NCBI GenBank assembly: GCA_944472155.2
Contig: OX235271.1
Coordinates: forward strand, 93,695,256 to 93,759,255
DNA: 64,000 bases
Reading direction: 5' to 3'
Origin: Trichobilharzia szidati
Lineage: Eukaryota > Platyhelminthes > Trematoda > Strigeidida > Schistosomatidae
Shown: in pieces, positions 8,994-23,900 of the stretch
How the letters are laid out: every line of letters starts with the position of its first letter
How positions within the stretch are numbered: the stretch's first letter is position 1
Position numbers and translations under genes: made by a program
The notes under the pieces: generated by a model
Databases searched by the model: none
Told to the model about the DNA's origin: nothing
What the model saw: the letters and a program-made list of their open reading frames with translations, nothing else

Positions 8994-11900
8994 GTAAGTT
9001 GTTGTCTTTTTAAAAAAAATTTTTATAAACTTTCTTTTTTTCGCAGTGCATATGACAATTTTACTGAATTAGACTGTTTATGAGTAGTTTTGGGAATAAT
9101 ATACAAGGTTTATATAAAACTCAAGGAGCATGTGTGTTTAATGTAGAAAAAATACCCATTTAGGTATTTAGAAAACAGAAAGATTGAGCGAAGAAGTATT
9201 TACTTTTGAATTAGATCCTCATCTCTGGCTCTACTCTAATATACATAGCATTTTTATTACAATACACAGCAGTTCACCAATCAAGTGGCAATAAGTTTGT
9301 TAACAATAATTAGTCAGTGTCAAAATGTCAATGGGGTGATAATTAACGAAGAAAATCAATACACATTTCAAACGTAGAAATGGTTAGAACAAATTAATTT
9401 CACAAGGATAACACGTAATTAAAGATGAAGTGGTCAAAATGAATAAAAATAAAATAATCTGGACAATTATAGTTTATATAGTTTTAAAAGGCTTAGGGGG
9501 AGGGAGGCGAAGTAGTCTGGTTTATACATTCATGTAACGATGGTCAAGGCAAGGAAAGTGGCTGTACAAATTTCTTCTGAACACATAGGCTTGGCTTCTT
9601 CAGGTGGATTCCGATTGCTTCAGCTGTCTGTAGAAGACAAACTCGTAGAGCAAAATTAAGATTATTCGGAATGCGATAAATAATTTTAAATGCAGTATTA
9701 ACATCAACCTTATGCTCAGTATCAACAAGGTGTGCTAAAATAGAGCTACGAATAGATCTTGTTTGTCCCTTGCTTAACCATGTTGGATGATGTTCGGAAA
9801 TACGATGATGAACCTGCCTAATTGTACGCCCAATGTAGCTGGCTTTGCGGCTGCAGTCAAACTGATAGATACACATAGAAGAGGCAAATTTAGGTAGTTT
9901 ATCCTTATTTCTCAAACGTAGAATAGGGGTGGTTGTGAAGAGACAACGTACTTCTGCTGCATAATATGCTCTTTTAACTGCATTCTTCAGGCGCTGTGTT
10001 ATTATTTCGCTGATGTTGTCACCGAGGAACTGCAGTTTTATGAACATTGGTTTTTTCGGAACTGTTGCTATACTGACTCTCCTAGGTGCTGAATTCATAT
10101 TTTTCTCAATGAATTTATCTGGATAACCATTTTTTCTAAGTAATTTTCTAATAATCTTAAGCTCCTCATTGAGGCAGTCGTCTGAACAGATTAATCTGGC
10201 TCTATGAACCAGACACTTTACCAGGTTACGTTTATTTTTCAAAGGTACAACACTCAAAAAATGAGTGTACTGACCTGTTGTTGCAGGTTTCCTATACACA
10301 CTCCTTCTTAGTGTGCCATCTTCTTTCCTTGCCATGAAGACGTCTAGGAATGAGATGCTGTCATTACTTTCCTTCTCTATGGTAAAGTTTATTGCTGAAT
10401 GTGCATCATTCTCGTCTTTCATAACCACAAATGTATCATCCATATATAGACAGTAGAAATCCAAGTCATTAATTACTCCTTTCAGTGGTCCATTCTCTAA
10501 CTTAGCGAGGAAAAAATCAGCTAGCATTGTGATAAAAATGCTATGTATATATATTAGAGTAGAGCCAGAGATGAGGATCTAATTGAAAAGTAAAATATTT
10601 CTTCGCTCAATCTTTCTGTTTTCTACATGTGTGTTTAGGTTTTTTTTGGTGTGTAGATAGCCGATAATATTTTATACTGCTGCATTGCCAAGGGCCTGGT
10701 GGATAACATACAAATGAAATCTTACATTGCATTGGTTGAAGGTCGTTCGTATATTTCCATGAACTGCACACACACATAACTTATCTCTATGGTTGAGTGG
10801 GCGTTGCACCTACCAGCCTCGTACTACATTGAAAAAAAATCAAATTAAAAAGGAAATATTTATGATCACATTAGACTTTTTAATCCGTCTAGCTTATATG
10901 AGATATCGATCGAGCTAAGTCTATGTTGTTTTCAAAATGCTGGATATTAGTACGAAGTAAAGGACGGTTATTTTATTTTTTAATTTTCACATGTTTGCAG
11001 GCATCTTGTTTTGTTAAAGGGAGTTATTTTTTGTTTATCTGAGCCGACTTGTGCGAATACAAACACTATAGCTCGCGACGAAAATTCACGTTCGTCATTT
11101 CGTTAATTGTGTTATTTGTTTATGCCAGTATTTTGTTGAATTTCATAAATAGTAAATACAGCATCAATATCGATTTTTATAACCTTGAATCTATTCGTTT
11201 TTATCAGAATATGCAAAATAAACGCGTGTGTTTTAAGGTTGAAGTTTATCGTCTCAGATTGTAAGTGGGAAGCAGTTTTTAAGGGCTCACACATTTAGAC
11301 GGGGAAATGATATCTTCTGGAGTTTAAATCACTACTTTTTTTTCCTTCACGTTCCCAGTGGAACATAGGGCTTCAAGCTTGTGGCTTGAAGTTTCTGTAG
11401 CAGTGTTTATTTTACAGGATGGGGTTGCTAGCCTCATGCCCAACCTTTCCTCTTCACCAGCATTATTTCTGGCTTAGTGAGGTGAAGGAGTGCGTCGGCC
11501 GTGGATCGAACTCCGGACCATGTGCATGGTTGGCGAGCATCCTAACCGCTATACCACCGACGCATCAAAATCACTACTTTATAACTAGCGTATTAATTTC
11601 CTATCCTTTAATTAATAAACATTGAAATACTACTGAAGAATAGGTTATCATGATTCAGAGCTGCACCGACAAGCGTACCAATTGTATCGAGGCATTTCAC
11701 TTCAATGATGAGAATTCATGAAGTTTAATTAATTTTCTGTAGTTTGGTTTATAAGGGTTACTTTTGTTTTTACGAGTTGATCATGGACTGATATCAGTTA
11801 GAGAACCATTGAAAGCCAGGGAGTACTGGGCAGCTTTTTCATCCTAGCTCTTTGGAAATCGTCGGCAGTACGCATCCACCGACAGGGTTCGAACCTAGAA

Positions 11901-14900
11901 CATAACTAAGCCTTACAAACCAAAGTATAGAATATTAATCTGATGCTCGCTAGTGACTTGCTACAGGATGGAGTTTCCTGGAGTCAGTTCTAGTGAGAAG
12001 TCGTAACCAGTGAGGTCCATCCAGATGTCACGTGTGAGGATGGATGGATGTCCCATCAACGACAATGGTTGGGGTCGGGCTAAATCACGAATTGGTAGAA
12101 GTTAAAATTCATGGGCTGGCCATTGAATCGGGTCTCAATGACTGAATGGTATACGAGCTCGCCTTGTAACCTGAAGGTCCTGGGTTCGAACCCAGTGGGT
12201 GCGTACTGTCGATGATTCCCAAAGAGCTAGGATGAAACAGCTGTCCAGTCCTACCTGGTTTTCAGTGGTTCTCTAACACTGATATCAATCCGTGTTGAAC
12301 TCGTAAGAAGTTAAATTAAATTTCTGATTTACAATTCACGCATTTCGAAGTGAAAATTCCACTACAGTGTAATCTGTTACCATAAATGGTGATCAAGAAA
12401 GCAAACATGCATGTGTGGTGCTATATACTACTGAATTATTGGTATGAGTAGTTAGACAGCATCAAGTAACTGATTCGGCTGTGTTAACTGAGCCTAACTG
12501 GGTAGACGACTGATGAGTTGTCGGTTTCAAAGGAGAGAAACAGTTGTCTGTTCTTTAGATCACTTCAGTCTGGCGAGCAAACAGTACTGGTGGATGTGAG
12601 TAGTGTCCAAATACTTAATATCAGTTAATTTATAGGGCATAGCGTCATACATCTAATGTGTACCTCTTTTGGTTAGGGTTTGGGTAGTTATATTTAATGC
12701 CTCAAGCAGATTAACTATAAACATGTATAGAATAATGCAGCGAAACGGTGACAGTAAAACTACCTCTTCCATTGCTCTTCATTTTGACGGGATAGCTAAC
12801 TAAATCATATATTTCTTGACAACTAGAATGGTTATTACAACTACCAAAACCTATGCCATTGCCCCGCGTTACGCAGATCTAAGTAACTAAATAGCTGGAT
12901 ACTTGAAATAGTGAATCTAGAAATCACACTAATGAATTAAAGCGCTATCAATGGAAAAATGTTTTGTTCAAGTTCTGTATTCTTATTCGCCCTAAGCAAA
13001 TTAATTCGCGACTTGCCTAGTTCAAGGGGAGAATGTCACTACAGTTTCCTTTTGGAAACGAAAATTATTCATAGATTTGGTTCCCTTGATAAATTTCGAT
13101 AATGAAAGGAAGACGAAATTTGCAGTATAAAATGATATCATTCTATTTCACAGGTCCTTATCAGCTGCAGACTACCTGAAATTACAATGGTTATATAGGT
13201 GATAATAAAATACATTAATGCTTGAGCGGTAGTAGAGAAGAGATACTATAAAAGTGACGCACCCAAATTAAAGCATTACAATTTATAGTTTAAGTTTTCA
13301 TCGTCAATTTATACGATTCCAAAGTTGAAAAGAGAGGAAAGAGGGGTACGACAGAAAACAGAAAAAAATAATCAACAGAACATTGTTAGCTTGTAGGTTC
13401 ACATAGCAACTCCAAAAACAAAAAAAACGAGAGCGGTTACAATTTATGAGATTAAGATTTGTTCAGTGAGTTGAGATCACTGAATTAGATGACTAATTAA
13501 TGTAATCAAAATCAAAATTCAGTTACCAAGAGAGTGAGAGGTTAATCACACTCTCTTTCTGTATGCATAAGTCTGGTTGGTTTGAATCGTTTGATTGCGA
13601 TCGCTTCGGCACATCGTAGTAAATTTGCTGTCCTTTGTCTATTTAATATTTTGAAGGAATTAGAAATCTCTACGAGATGTCCGGTATCAACAATATGTCT
13701 GGTAATTGCACTCTGAGAATATTTGCTTCCTTTTAGGCATAGGTTTCTTGAAATATGTGCAGAAAACCGGATAGAAGCCCTTCTTTCCGGATTGAGATTC
13801 TTCAGCACTATGGACTCACCTCACTTAGAACCAAGCTCAGGACAGTGTGGGCATGTGGTAGGATGCATCGATCCTTGGATTGAAATTAAGTAGCTTATTT
13901 GTGATATAATACACACGTTATTACTGTCTTCGCTGATTAACATCCACCTGTCCATTGATTGTCTTTGAAATCCACCAGTTAAAAAGCACAACCTAACCAT
14001 CAAATTTCACATTTGAATAAATTTCAGTCAACTCTGATTTGCTACAAACTTATACTAGTTTAATGCTGATAACTCTTTGTTTCACCAATATTGATTAAGA
14101 CAGTTTCGCCATCTCTCTCTGCATCTATCTCTGCTTTAATCTTTGTCGATGTCTGTAAATGCGGTGGAATTGTATATTGGCCAAAGTCTGCCTCATATAT
14201 TGTCTCAATGAATTCTATTGATGTACTAAAGTATATACAATAAATATTTACACATTGTTTTGTGTCTGTTTTTCTTCTAAACTCATTGTTTTGTCTTTTG
14301 TTCTTTGTTTTTCTTTTATTACCTGTTTAGTTGTATGGTAATCAAATATTTTGGATTATTTTCACTATCTTCTTTTTGATAATGAGTGTTGTACTGACAG
14401 TGGAGATTTATTATATGGGCCAATGGAATATTGGTAAGTAGTAGTAGCAGTAGATTCATTTTTATTGCTTGTATGCACGTATTTATTTTCTTGTAAATCA
14501 TACTTATTCGAGATTGATCATGGACATAAACGGATTTTAGGTTGAGAACGGTTAAAGCTGAGGGAGTACTGAACAACTGTTTCGTCCTTGTTTGGAACTC
14601 TACATCAGCAGGATTCGATACTCGCTGAGGAGGCCGCTGGGTGACATCGCGCGTCAGGCCAGTGCTTGAGAGGAACCCGAAAGGGAAGTGGCGAGTGGGA
14701 CGTCCAGGGGTGACATGGAGGAGATCATGTGAAGAGGAGTTGAAACAGTATGGACTAACATGGATGCAGGTGAAAAGTACAGCAGAAGACAGAAGCAAGT
14801 GGAGACGTGTAGTTGAAGCCCTATGTTCCACTAAGAACCCAAGGAAACAATAATAATAATAATCAGCAAGCTCCCCATGACCCGATCAGGGGTTGAACCC

Positions 14901-17900
14901 GGAATCTTCCTGTTGCAACAAGACCTCGTAGACCATTCGATCACTCGGATGAAATCCAGTGCTACATGAATTCCAATTAGCGATATAGTGCCAGCACCAG
15001 CCAACGTCATCGGGGATTGTTTGTCCTTACACCCAACTTGGTGTACCCCACTGGATATGACTTCCCATTGGCACTTTAGGCAACTTCATATTCATTTCGC
15101 ATAAATACCTTTCTGTGGCGTTTATGCTTCTTTCACAACAGAAGAAATGCTTCAAAAAATATCCACTCTGTACTTCCCTATATGTTGTGAACAATTATGC
15201 GTGCAGTTCTCATAACTAATTGCTAACATTCCTTCCACTAATTCAGTAATAAGTTTCATTCAAGTCGTATAACCTGATTGACTTACTGACTAACTGACGA
15301 CTGAGTTTCAGCATTGAGGTTTGCACAGAAGTGTAGCAGTTCAAGTTACGACACTGCATGTACCATAAAAAGATAAACAAAAGATATAGAAAAGAGATTC
15401 AAAAGCTTTATGATGAGCAGGAGAAAGAATAATAACATGGAAAAACCTGTGGATTTAATGGAACTAGAAAATTACAAAGAGTGAATGCATCTGAGGTATT
15501 GAAAACGACTTTGAGACGTATCACTAATATCTTATAACTTATTGCTCCTTGGGAAACGGATAACCGTGCTTTTCGATTACTGCGCTACATTTGCATAGTT
15601 ACCTAAAACTCTGATTTTTGTGGAATATTTTGTCAAAAAGTTGCAAAAAACTATTACAATTATTCGCCTTTGAAACACTGGACTTCGCCGATGATGTATG
15701 TTTGATTTCCCACAAACTGGAAGATTTGCAAGCGAAAAGCAACAAGCTGGCAGAAGAAACATCAAAGACAGGAAGGACTTCAGGTGAACATAGAGAAAAC
15801 AGAGGTGATGAAGATTCCTGGGCAACACCGCCAACAGCAACAACAACAACAGACAACAATCAGCATAGATGGGAGGAACCTGAAAGAAACAACCTCCTTT
15901 ATCTACCTGGAAAGCATCGTTCCAACTACAGCTGGACGGAACTGACGAGGATATCAAAGCGAGAATCGGGAAAGCAAGACAAGCTTTCATTAATCTCAAG
16001 TCTGCGTGGAGGTCAACAGCACTCAGCAAGAAAAATAAGAGCCGGATTTTCAACTCCAATGTGAAGTCAGTGCTACTATACGGATCAGAAAATTGGCCAG
16101 CGCGTCATAAAGAGCATCTCAAACAAACTACAGACCTTCATTAACAGTTGTCTTCGCTCAATACTACTCAAGATCAGATGGCTAGAAAAGATCAGCAACA
16201 GGGATCTCTGCAAATGAGCGAACCAACCCAGCAGGAACTGATTGTGAAACAAATAGGCAGGAAGAAATGGAGATGGATTGGTCACACTCTGAGGAAACCA
16301 TCAAGTGACATCACTAGACAAGCCATTGCTCGAGTGGAACCCGGCCGAAAGGGAAGCGGCGAGTTGGTCGTCAGTGCAAGGGTGAGGGTGACTTGCAGGA
16401 GGTCATGTGAAGCGGAGATGAAAACGTGTGGGCAGACTTGGAGCCAGGTGAAGACTCTAGCAGAGAACCGAACACAATGGAGACGCACGGCTGAAGCCCT
16501 ATGTTCCTGTAGGAATTAAAGGATACAATAATAATAATAATAATAATAACTTTAACTTACTTGTCGACTTTTATGATACCAATTAATTATAGTTTCATCA
16601 AAAAGGATGAATGTGTAATTCACATTGAATTAACGCTTCTAATATACGATGTCTCTTTGATGCTATAGACTACTACTGCCTTGACAAATTATTTCAAAAT
16701 ACGAAAGTTAAAATGTAGCTGATGACTGTGTTTACATATATTAGCATTTTAATAAAAGTTTGAAATAGCTCAGTTCACATGGTGTGAATGGAATGTATTC
16801 ACTGATTGCTTTATATAGAGCTTTTTTGGTACCATCTGCTCTTTCCAGTCTCTATCATTATTTGGTAGCTGAACTCGCATATTGAACTGATTGAAATGAT
16901 TGTTCCTAGAAATCGTAATAGACGAGGAAGGTTGTATGGAAAGCGGTTATCGTCATAGTTGCAGTATAGCGACGGTGCTAAAGGAATCCTAGTGTAACAG
17001 GAGAAGACAAAGCATTGATAAAGGAATGTTTATTTGCAATTTGGTGGACACATACGAGGAAATTATGTATACCTTGTGGAAAAATTGTCATTTGCACAGC
17101 TCTTCCATTATATGCTACATCTGCCCTTCGTATTGTGTTTGTTTGTCTTCTTTTCATGTCTTCCGTGTTCTGCTGCAATCCTGGTTCATTTCCTCTCTTT
17201 TTGAAATGAAATCTATCCCTCCGCTATTTGATAGGTTTGTGCCAATGAATATCTCTATATATACTACTGATAACTCTTGTCAGTAGCACACACACGGTGG
17301 TTAAGTGTCTCTTTTGAACAATCATCGGTATCACTCTGGTGAGGTGGAGGTTAAAACTGTCGGTCTATAAAATTTCTTTTATCTTACTGTCGTCCGTAAA
17401 CAGTGGCAAGATTATTAAAGTGCATAAGTTCCCATACTTTTCAAACTCACCTGGTAGTGGGATATCCCCTCATTTTTGTACTGAAACAAAAAAGAGGTTA
17501 AATAATATACCGTAGGCTTTCGGGTAGTAGAAACTATTTCAACACTTTCCGTTTCCACACAAAGCCTTTAACTTCGTCTATTGTGCCTATCTGTGCTATT
17601 ATTCGGTTGTTACCAACTCTTTCCACTGATGGTGGTATTTGCGATACAGTTCTTTTAATTTTCAAGTATTGGTTTTGCAAGGAATTTTGTTTGATTGCAT
17701 GGAAGATTTCATCATGAGCTGACATCAGTGAGAGAACCACTGGAAAACCTGGAAGTACTGGACAGCTGTTTCGTCCTATTTCGGGGCTATTCAGTAGTAC
17801 GCACCCACCGGGGTTCGAACCTAGGACCTTCTGGTTACAAGACGAGCTCGTAGACCATTGAGCTACTGGGACCCGATCCGATGGTCCTTGAATTCTAACC

Positions 17901-20900
17901 TCCGGCAAATCATGACATAGCGCGACCATTTCGCAGTGTCTTCTTCGATGAGTTACTGCCTCATCTTCAACCTGCTGTACCCTACTGGTCACGGTTCGCC
18001 TTGTAACCAGAAGGTCATGGGTTCGAACGTCGGTGGGTACGTACTGATGAAGAGTCCCAAATTAGGACGAAACAGCTGTCCAGTACTCCCAGGTTTTCCA
18101 TTGGTTCTCTAACTGACAGTTCTTTTAACTTTTCTAGATAGAATGACTATTCAGAAATCGAATTCTTCTACACCTAATAGTCATACTCTTATCTTCACAT
18201 GAGAGCTTTTGACATTTGAATTCTAAACGAAATCGTACATTTGTCCCTACTAGTTTGAATTCCAGCATCACTAGTTATTAATGTATATAGCTTGCTACAG
18301 TTAGTAAAATCTTAGCAGGTGATTATAGTTCTCAAGAATAAACCAGGGGATAGTCGGAAAAGCATATTTTAATTATCTAAGGAGCCCCCCACTTCAAGGA
18401 GACGGTGAAGATGGCAGTTGCTTACAGGGTAATTGTCCATTATATGTTGAAGTTACTCTGCAACAGTGTTATTTTCCACTGTTCATAGGACGAAAGGCTT
18501 CAAGAGACCTATCGCCATTTTATGACGTATGCGATTAGGTTGGAGGTTTGAGGTATGAAGGTTTTAATTAACACACCTAAGTCAGTTGATGAAATTATAA
18601 GTCTCGAGCACCTGGATTGGTTGGTTCTCTCGACGTATCATTCTGTTGAAAGTAAGATTTGGATGAAATAAAGTAAAGACCAAAAGTGGTCAACCCAACA
18701 CTTAACACTAATCGTGGTAGTTATTGATTATCCGTTTGAGTAGTGTGGCTAACTGTAGGTTACTTAGATGGCATCAGTGAGACAACTGTGTTTACAGATT
18801 AGAAGTCTTATTTCTCAAAACCTTCTGCAGTTTCATAGATCTATGCATACGCAATCTTAATTGGATGTAGTATCATACTGTTTAATCTCTCCTTCATTTT
18901 ACTACTATTTTTTTTGTTTCACCTTTCATTATTTCTACCCCATGGGCATATATATAATAAGGTCAGTGAACTTGAACCACTACAAATAATAACATAAGTT
19001 TTTCTAATTCCGAGGTGGTTTAGAGTTTCTAATTATCAAAATGTGCAATTAGGAAATAGTATTAGTATGATTCACGACCAGTAATTATTCGATTACATTC
19101 AATCAACATACCCTATCGTTTTGGTGAACCACTCAAGTGTGTATAATTTAATCTCATAGTCGCGAGTATATATTTTGGGGAAATCGGTTGACTTCATAAA
19201 CTGATTGCCACTGTGCAGATATCCTCTACTAATGGCGGTCGCTAATAAAAATAAAACAATTTCTTGGGATTCTTGCCTGACTGACTAGTTTCAACATAGA
19301 ACTTTGCACAGATGTGCAACAGTTCGAGTCGCCACACTTCATTTAGCACACAAACCAAGAGAAAAAAGTAAGAGGAAATGCAAAATAGAGATATTAAACA
19401 GAGATATGATGCAAAAGGAATAGTAATAACGAAGAGCAATATAGCTCTGCTAGGTATTATAAGTCACAAGAAGTGGATGCATCTGCGCCAGCCATTGAGA
19501 AAGATTTTGAGTCATATCACCAATTGTCTCCAACCATTGTTTTTTACCGTCTCTGGGACCCCAACCAGGAAGTCTACACCTTCCTACGTGACTGGCATAA
19601 GCTAACTGTTATGGATTTCGCTGACTGACTAATGCCATATTTTGTTTTGACCACCACTGACTCTTTTCCAACTTCATCGATCATATGTCAACTAGCATTG
19701 CCCGTCAAGGAAGGCGATGACTAGGCATGCGTCGTTACACTTGTCCTCACCATCTCAATTGATGTAGCTTCACAGCTTCGTCTATTGATTTCCCCTCCTT
19801 ACCCAGCACTCGACCGATGCCTTACCTCAATATTGCTCACCCTATTATACCACATCACACGAGAGATAGAACGCAAGCACCTGTGATCAAAGACAGCTAG
19901 TCTTTTCATGTCTTCCATTCTTAATGGTCAGGTCTCACAGCCAACCATAAAAGAGGACGGAGCAGACTGCCAAGCAGTGCACCCGCCCTTTGGTCGACAG
20001 CCGGATATCACGTCTACTAAGCCATAGACGGTGTAAACTGGCATATGCGAAACGGGCCTTCTGTATCCTTTCTGAGATTTCGTCAGAGATCAACCCGTTG
20101 GGGCTGATGCCAGTTAGCTTCTAATATTCAACGGTAGTTGAGATTTGAACTGAAAACTATGCTACATGAAAACTATAGTGTTTTATTCTATCCATTATAT
20201 TTTCTTTCATATTTAATCAGCTGATCAAAAGTGTTTTCTAATCATACTTTTCGCTACCTTTATGTGTTTGTGTGTGTTTTATTTTTGTAAAGATCTTTGC
20301 CTACCAAGACGTATCTATCACCTAATTCGTACCGACGGAATAAGTTGCTTCCGTCCAACATACCTAGAGCGTATGCTTCTTTTACTTATTGCCAACTTGG
20401 TTAATTTTACCTTGTAAGTTTACAGAATTCTATTTCTTTTTGTGAACTTTATTTCCATTTCACAATGAATAGATTATATAATCACCACAGTAAACCATTT
20501 TATTTCAAAAGGTTAATATTTGATCAAAAGCATTCGGCATCACTAGCGATTGTTATTACTTCTATCTGATAACTTTCTGTAGGTTCTTAAATTTGTTATG
20601 ACCGGAATTATGACCTAGTAGACTATGAGCGAATACTAACTTAATGTGCTGGCTAATCGCACGTCAACAACAACGATAAGATCGCCAGCATGCAGACACA
20701 TAAGAAAGACTGTGAGTCGATAAAAGAGCTTTTGCTGTCTCAAACAACAGTCAAAATGCTTAACAGAAACTCTGTATACATACAGCTAGAATGACCTTGA
20801 AAATACAGTAAACCAGTGATGGGTTAAAAGTATTAACAGCCAATAGGAGTCCAGCAATCCAAACAGAGAGGAAATTAAAGGGCTCACACCATTGCGCGAT

Positions 20901-23900
20901 AACTCCTTAAAATGGTTATTTTAATGTCTTAGGCAAAACTAGGTGTATATAACAATATTTTCAATCGAATACCGAGTAGTATTGTAACAACAGAAGACAA
21001 GGGCCAGGCAACAGATCGTTTATTAAGGAAAATCAACACATATTTATAGATTTTAATGTACATTATTGTAGATTATTGTTAGTAGAAAATACAGTCTTTT
21101 GATTGGTTGTTTCTCATAGAAAGTTAACCGTGCATCTCTTGTGACTGTGTCAGATCATCCATATGCTAACTGTATCCGCCTACGCAAAGCCTTTGTTCTC
21201 ATTTTCTCACCACCAATATTGGGGACATAAACACTGACGTCAATTACTGTCAACCAACTTTGGCTAGCAGCCAGGTCTCACCACAGTATGTCTCCACTAA
21301 CATAAAGTACTTCTTCAGCACTTTCTTCACAGTCAGACACTGTTGGAGGTGAATGGCATCATCAGATTAAGAAATATAACAAGTGCTTAAGAATGTGTTT
21401 GTGATTTTAAAACATTCGAACTGCGGAAATATGTGTGATTTATCTTTATTGACACTTGGAACCCATTAGGTCCCCCCGTTCTTGAATAATTCTCTGTAGC
21501 CTTGGAATGACTATACACTGTTCAATCTAGCTACTTTATTCGTCATGCTAATTCTTTGAATTGAAACTAATAGTAGTTGTGGTTGACTGGATGGTACAAT
21601 AAACCGTGGGGAGTTAGAAGATGTGCTGACGAAAAACCTCGAGAATATCTTGATTCAGCTGTCTCACAAAGTAGAGGGGCTACAAGCGAAAATTAACCAG
21701 TATTTATAAGAGACAGTGAAGATGGAACTTCAAGTGAACATCGAGAAGGTAGAAGTGATGAAGATGCTTAACCAACTACAACAACAAACACTAATTACCA
21801 ATAATGGAAGAATTCTGAGGGCAGTCGTCTATTTCCCCTACGTGAGCAGCATTTTTTCAAGTATAGGCCTGACGAATGTCGATGTCGAAGCCAGTCACGA
21901 CCAAGAAAGCATGTGACAGACTTTCATTACTCTGAAATCTGTGTAGAGATCTACAACACCTCACACATCAGGCCACATTGAGTTTTCAATACTAAGGTTA
22001 AGACAGTGAGTCCTTCTGTATGGTTCAGACACATAGCGTGCGTGTCACGAAAAACATTTCCAACATGCAAGTTCAAACTTTCATGAACAACTCCCTTTGC
22101 TAGATACTGAATATCAGATAACTGACCAGAGAGGATAAGCAATATGAAACTATGAACGAGCCAACTAAGGGCTCACTGAGCACACACACAATGAAGACCG
22201 TTGAGTGACATCACACTCCAGGGCCGTCGGGTGTAGGCCAAATGGCGGGCGTGGGTTCAATAGTGCCATGGGAGAGATCCTGTGATCAAGAAGGAAAAGT
22301 TGACTGGTAATTATGCGGAGAACAGAAAGATGTGCTGCTGAATTTTTATGTTCCACTCGGAATTCATGCGAATAATAACAACATTCCTCTTCACTCTTAT
22401 AAACCCTAATGATCAGCTAACTGTAGTCCTCTTCCAATACGGTACACCAACTAGTATCTCAGTGTGTTCACTGGTTTCTCGCCAAAATCCTTAAAGACTT
22501 CTGGTGTCGCAATATCTCGTCTTATCTCTGACACTTCCTGTCAGAGTTTGGAGAATCAATATACTTATGCTGTCCAAACTAAGATTTGACGGTGAGCAAC
22601 CACAGTGTAACTGTATATGATCTGGACTGCTCCTCGAAGTGTTCTGTACAAAAATTTCCGGCTGTCTATTTTCAGAAAAGATTTAACCCACATAATTTTT
22701 TGATAATCACTTCATCAACAGTAGTCGTTATACAGCCTACCTGTGTTAGCTATGCTTAACCTGTTGGTGAGTATTACTTGGCGCTGATGAATCTTTTTCT
22801 TCGCTTTCTTCAGCCAAAGGTGTTGTCGGCCGTTACATCGATATCTAAGCAATTAGCTTTTGCGTAACTTCCACTGCTATTGTCATCAATTCAGAAAACG
22901 GTTTGCCTCATCTTTTTTTTCTATTTTCCGTATTTTTTCTTTGTTGAGATTGTGTTAAGGACCACCATTTTGACTAAGAACTAGTAATATTAGTATGATA
23001 CCAGTCACGTAGTCTACACATTGATAAAGTTGGCAGTTATTAATTGGATCGATTGCCGATATGGCACGTCAGTACTTCAGTAAATGATAGAAGCCTGCTT
23101 TCAATATGATATACCAATGTAGATGGTCATAGCGTTGTGTATAACTGAGAAGTGCTTGACAAGATGGTGCTTCTGTTCTAGTTGACCTTAATAGTTTTAA
23201 TATGTTTATTACTAATATTTATACTTCCGCTACGTCTTATATTTATCTTAATTTTGTTCTTTTTTCCAAATTATTTTGTTTTGTTTTTCCCTATCGCTTC
23301 ATTTTTGTTTTAGAGCCGGTTATGGTATAGTTCGACGGCCAAGGGATTTTTCTACCTTTTTACTATCGATTTTTATGATCAATTTATTGATGTACACATT
23401 TTTCTATGTGATTATGAAAGTAAGTTGCTTTCCTTTTATTTTTATTCATCGTTTAATTAATTGTTCAGTTGAAAAGTTCCAGTATATCCAACTATTTTTA
23501 CAGACACACAGACAAATTTAAAAATTAGTTCAAAAGTCAATCAGAAGTGGGGATTCTATTTCTTTTTTAAGCATTTATTTCATTATAATCAAAGTGCTCT
23601 CATCCTGTTTTTCCCCTCTGTTATTTGTCATACTTGAAAATACTTATTCCGTTGAGTGTGCATCAAAGGTTTATTAGTAGAATGCTAGTCGACCACATGG
23701 GGGGATTTGGGTTCGATTCCTGGTGTCTAATGCACTCCTAAAACCTCGCCTAGTTTACCAGTCAGTAGTAACCCTAGAAAAGAAGAAAGGTTGGACGTCA
23801 TGCTAGAAACGCCATACTGTAAAAAACAACACCACAGCTTGAAGCCTCCACCACCTATTTCACTTGAAACGCAAGAAATTTTAAATGAAAAGAAGTTAGT

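Noticed and set aside
10533..10620. Hammerhead in the PLE terminus (agagatgagg ... gaaaag)
   Set aside because: Two of the first core bases differ and stem II would have three weak pairs.
15577..16059. 160-codon minus frame with hydrophobic stretches
   Set aside because: It is antisense to the RTE-1 RT fragment at 15680-16550.
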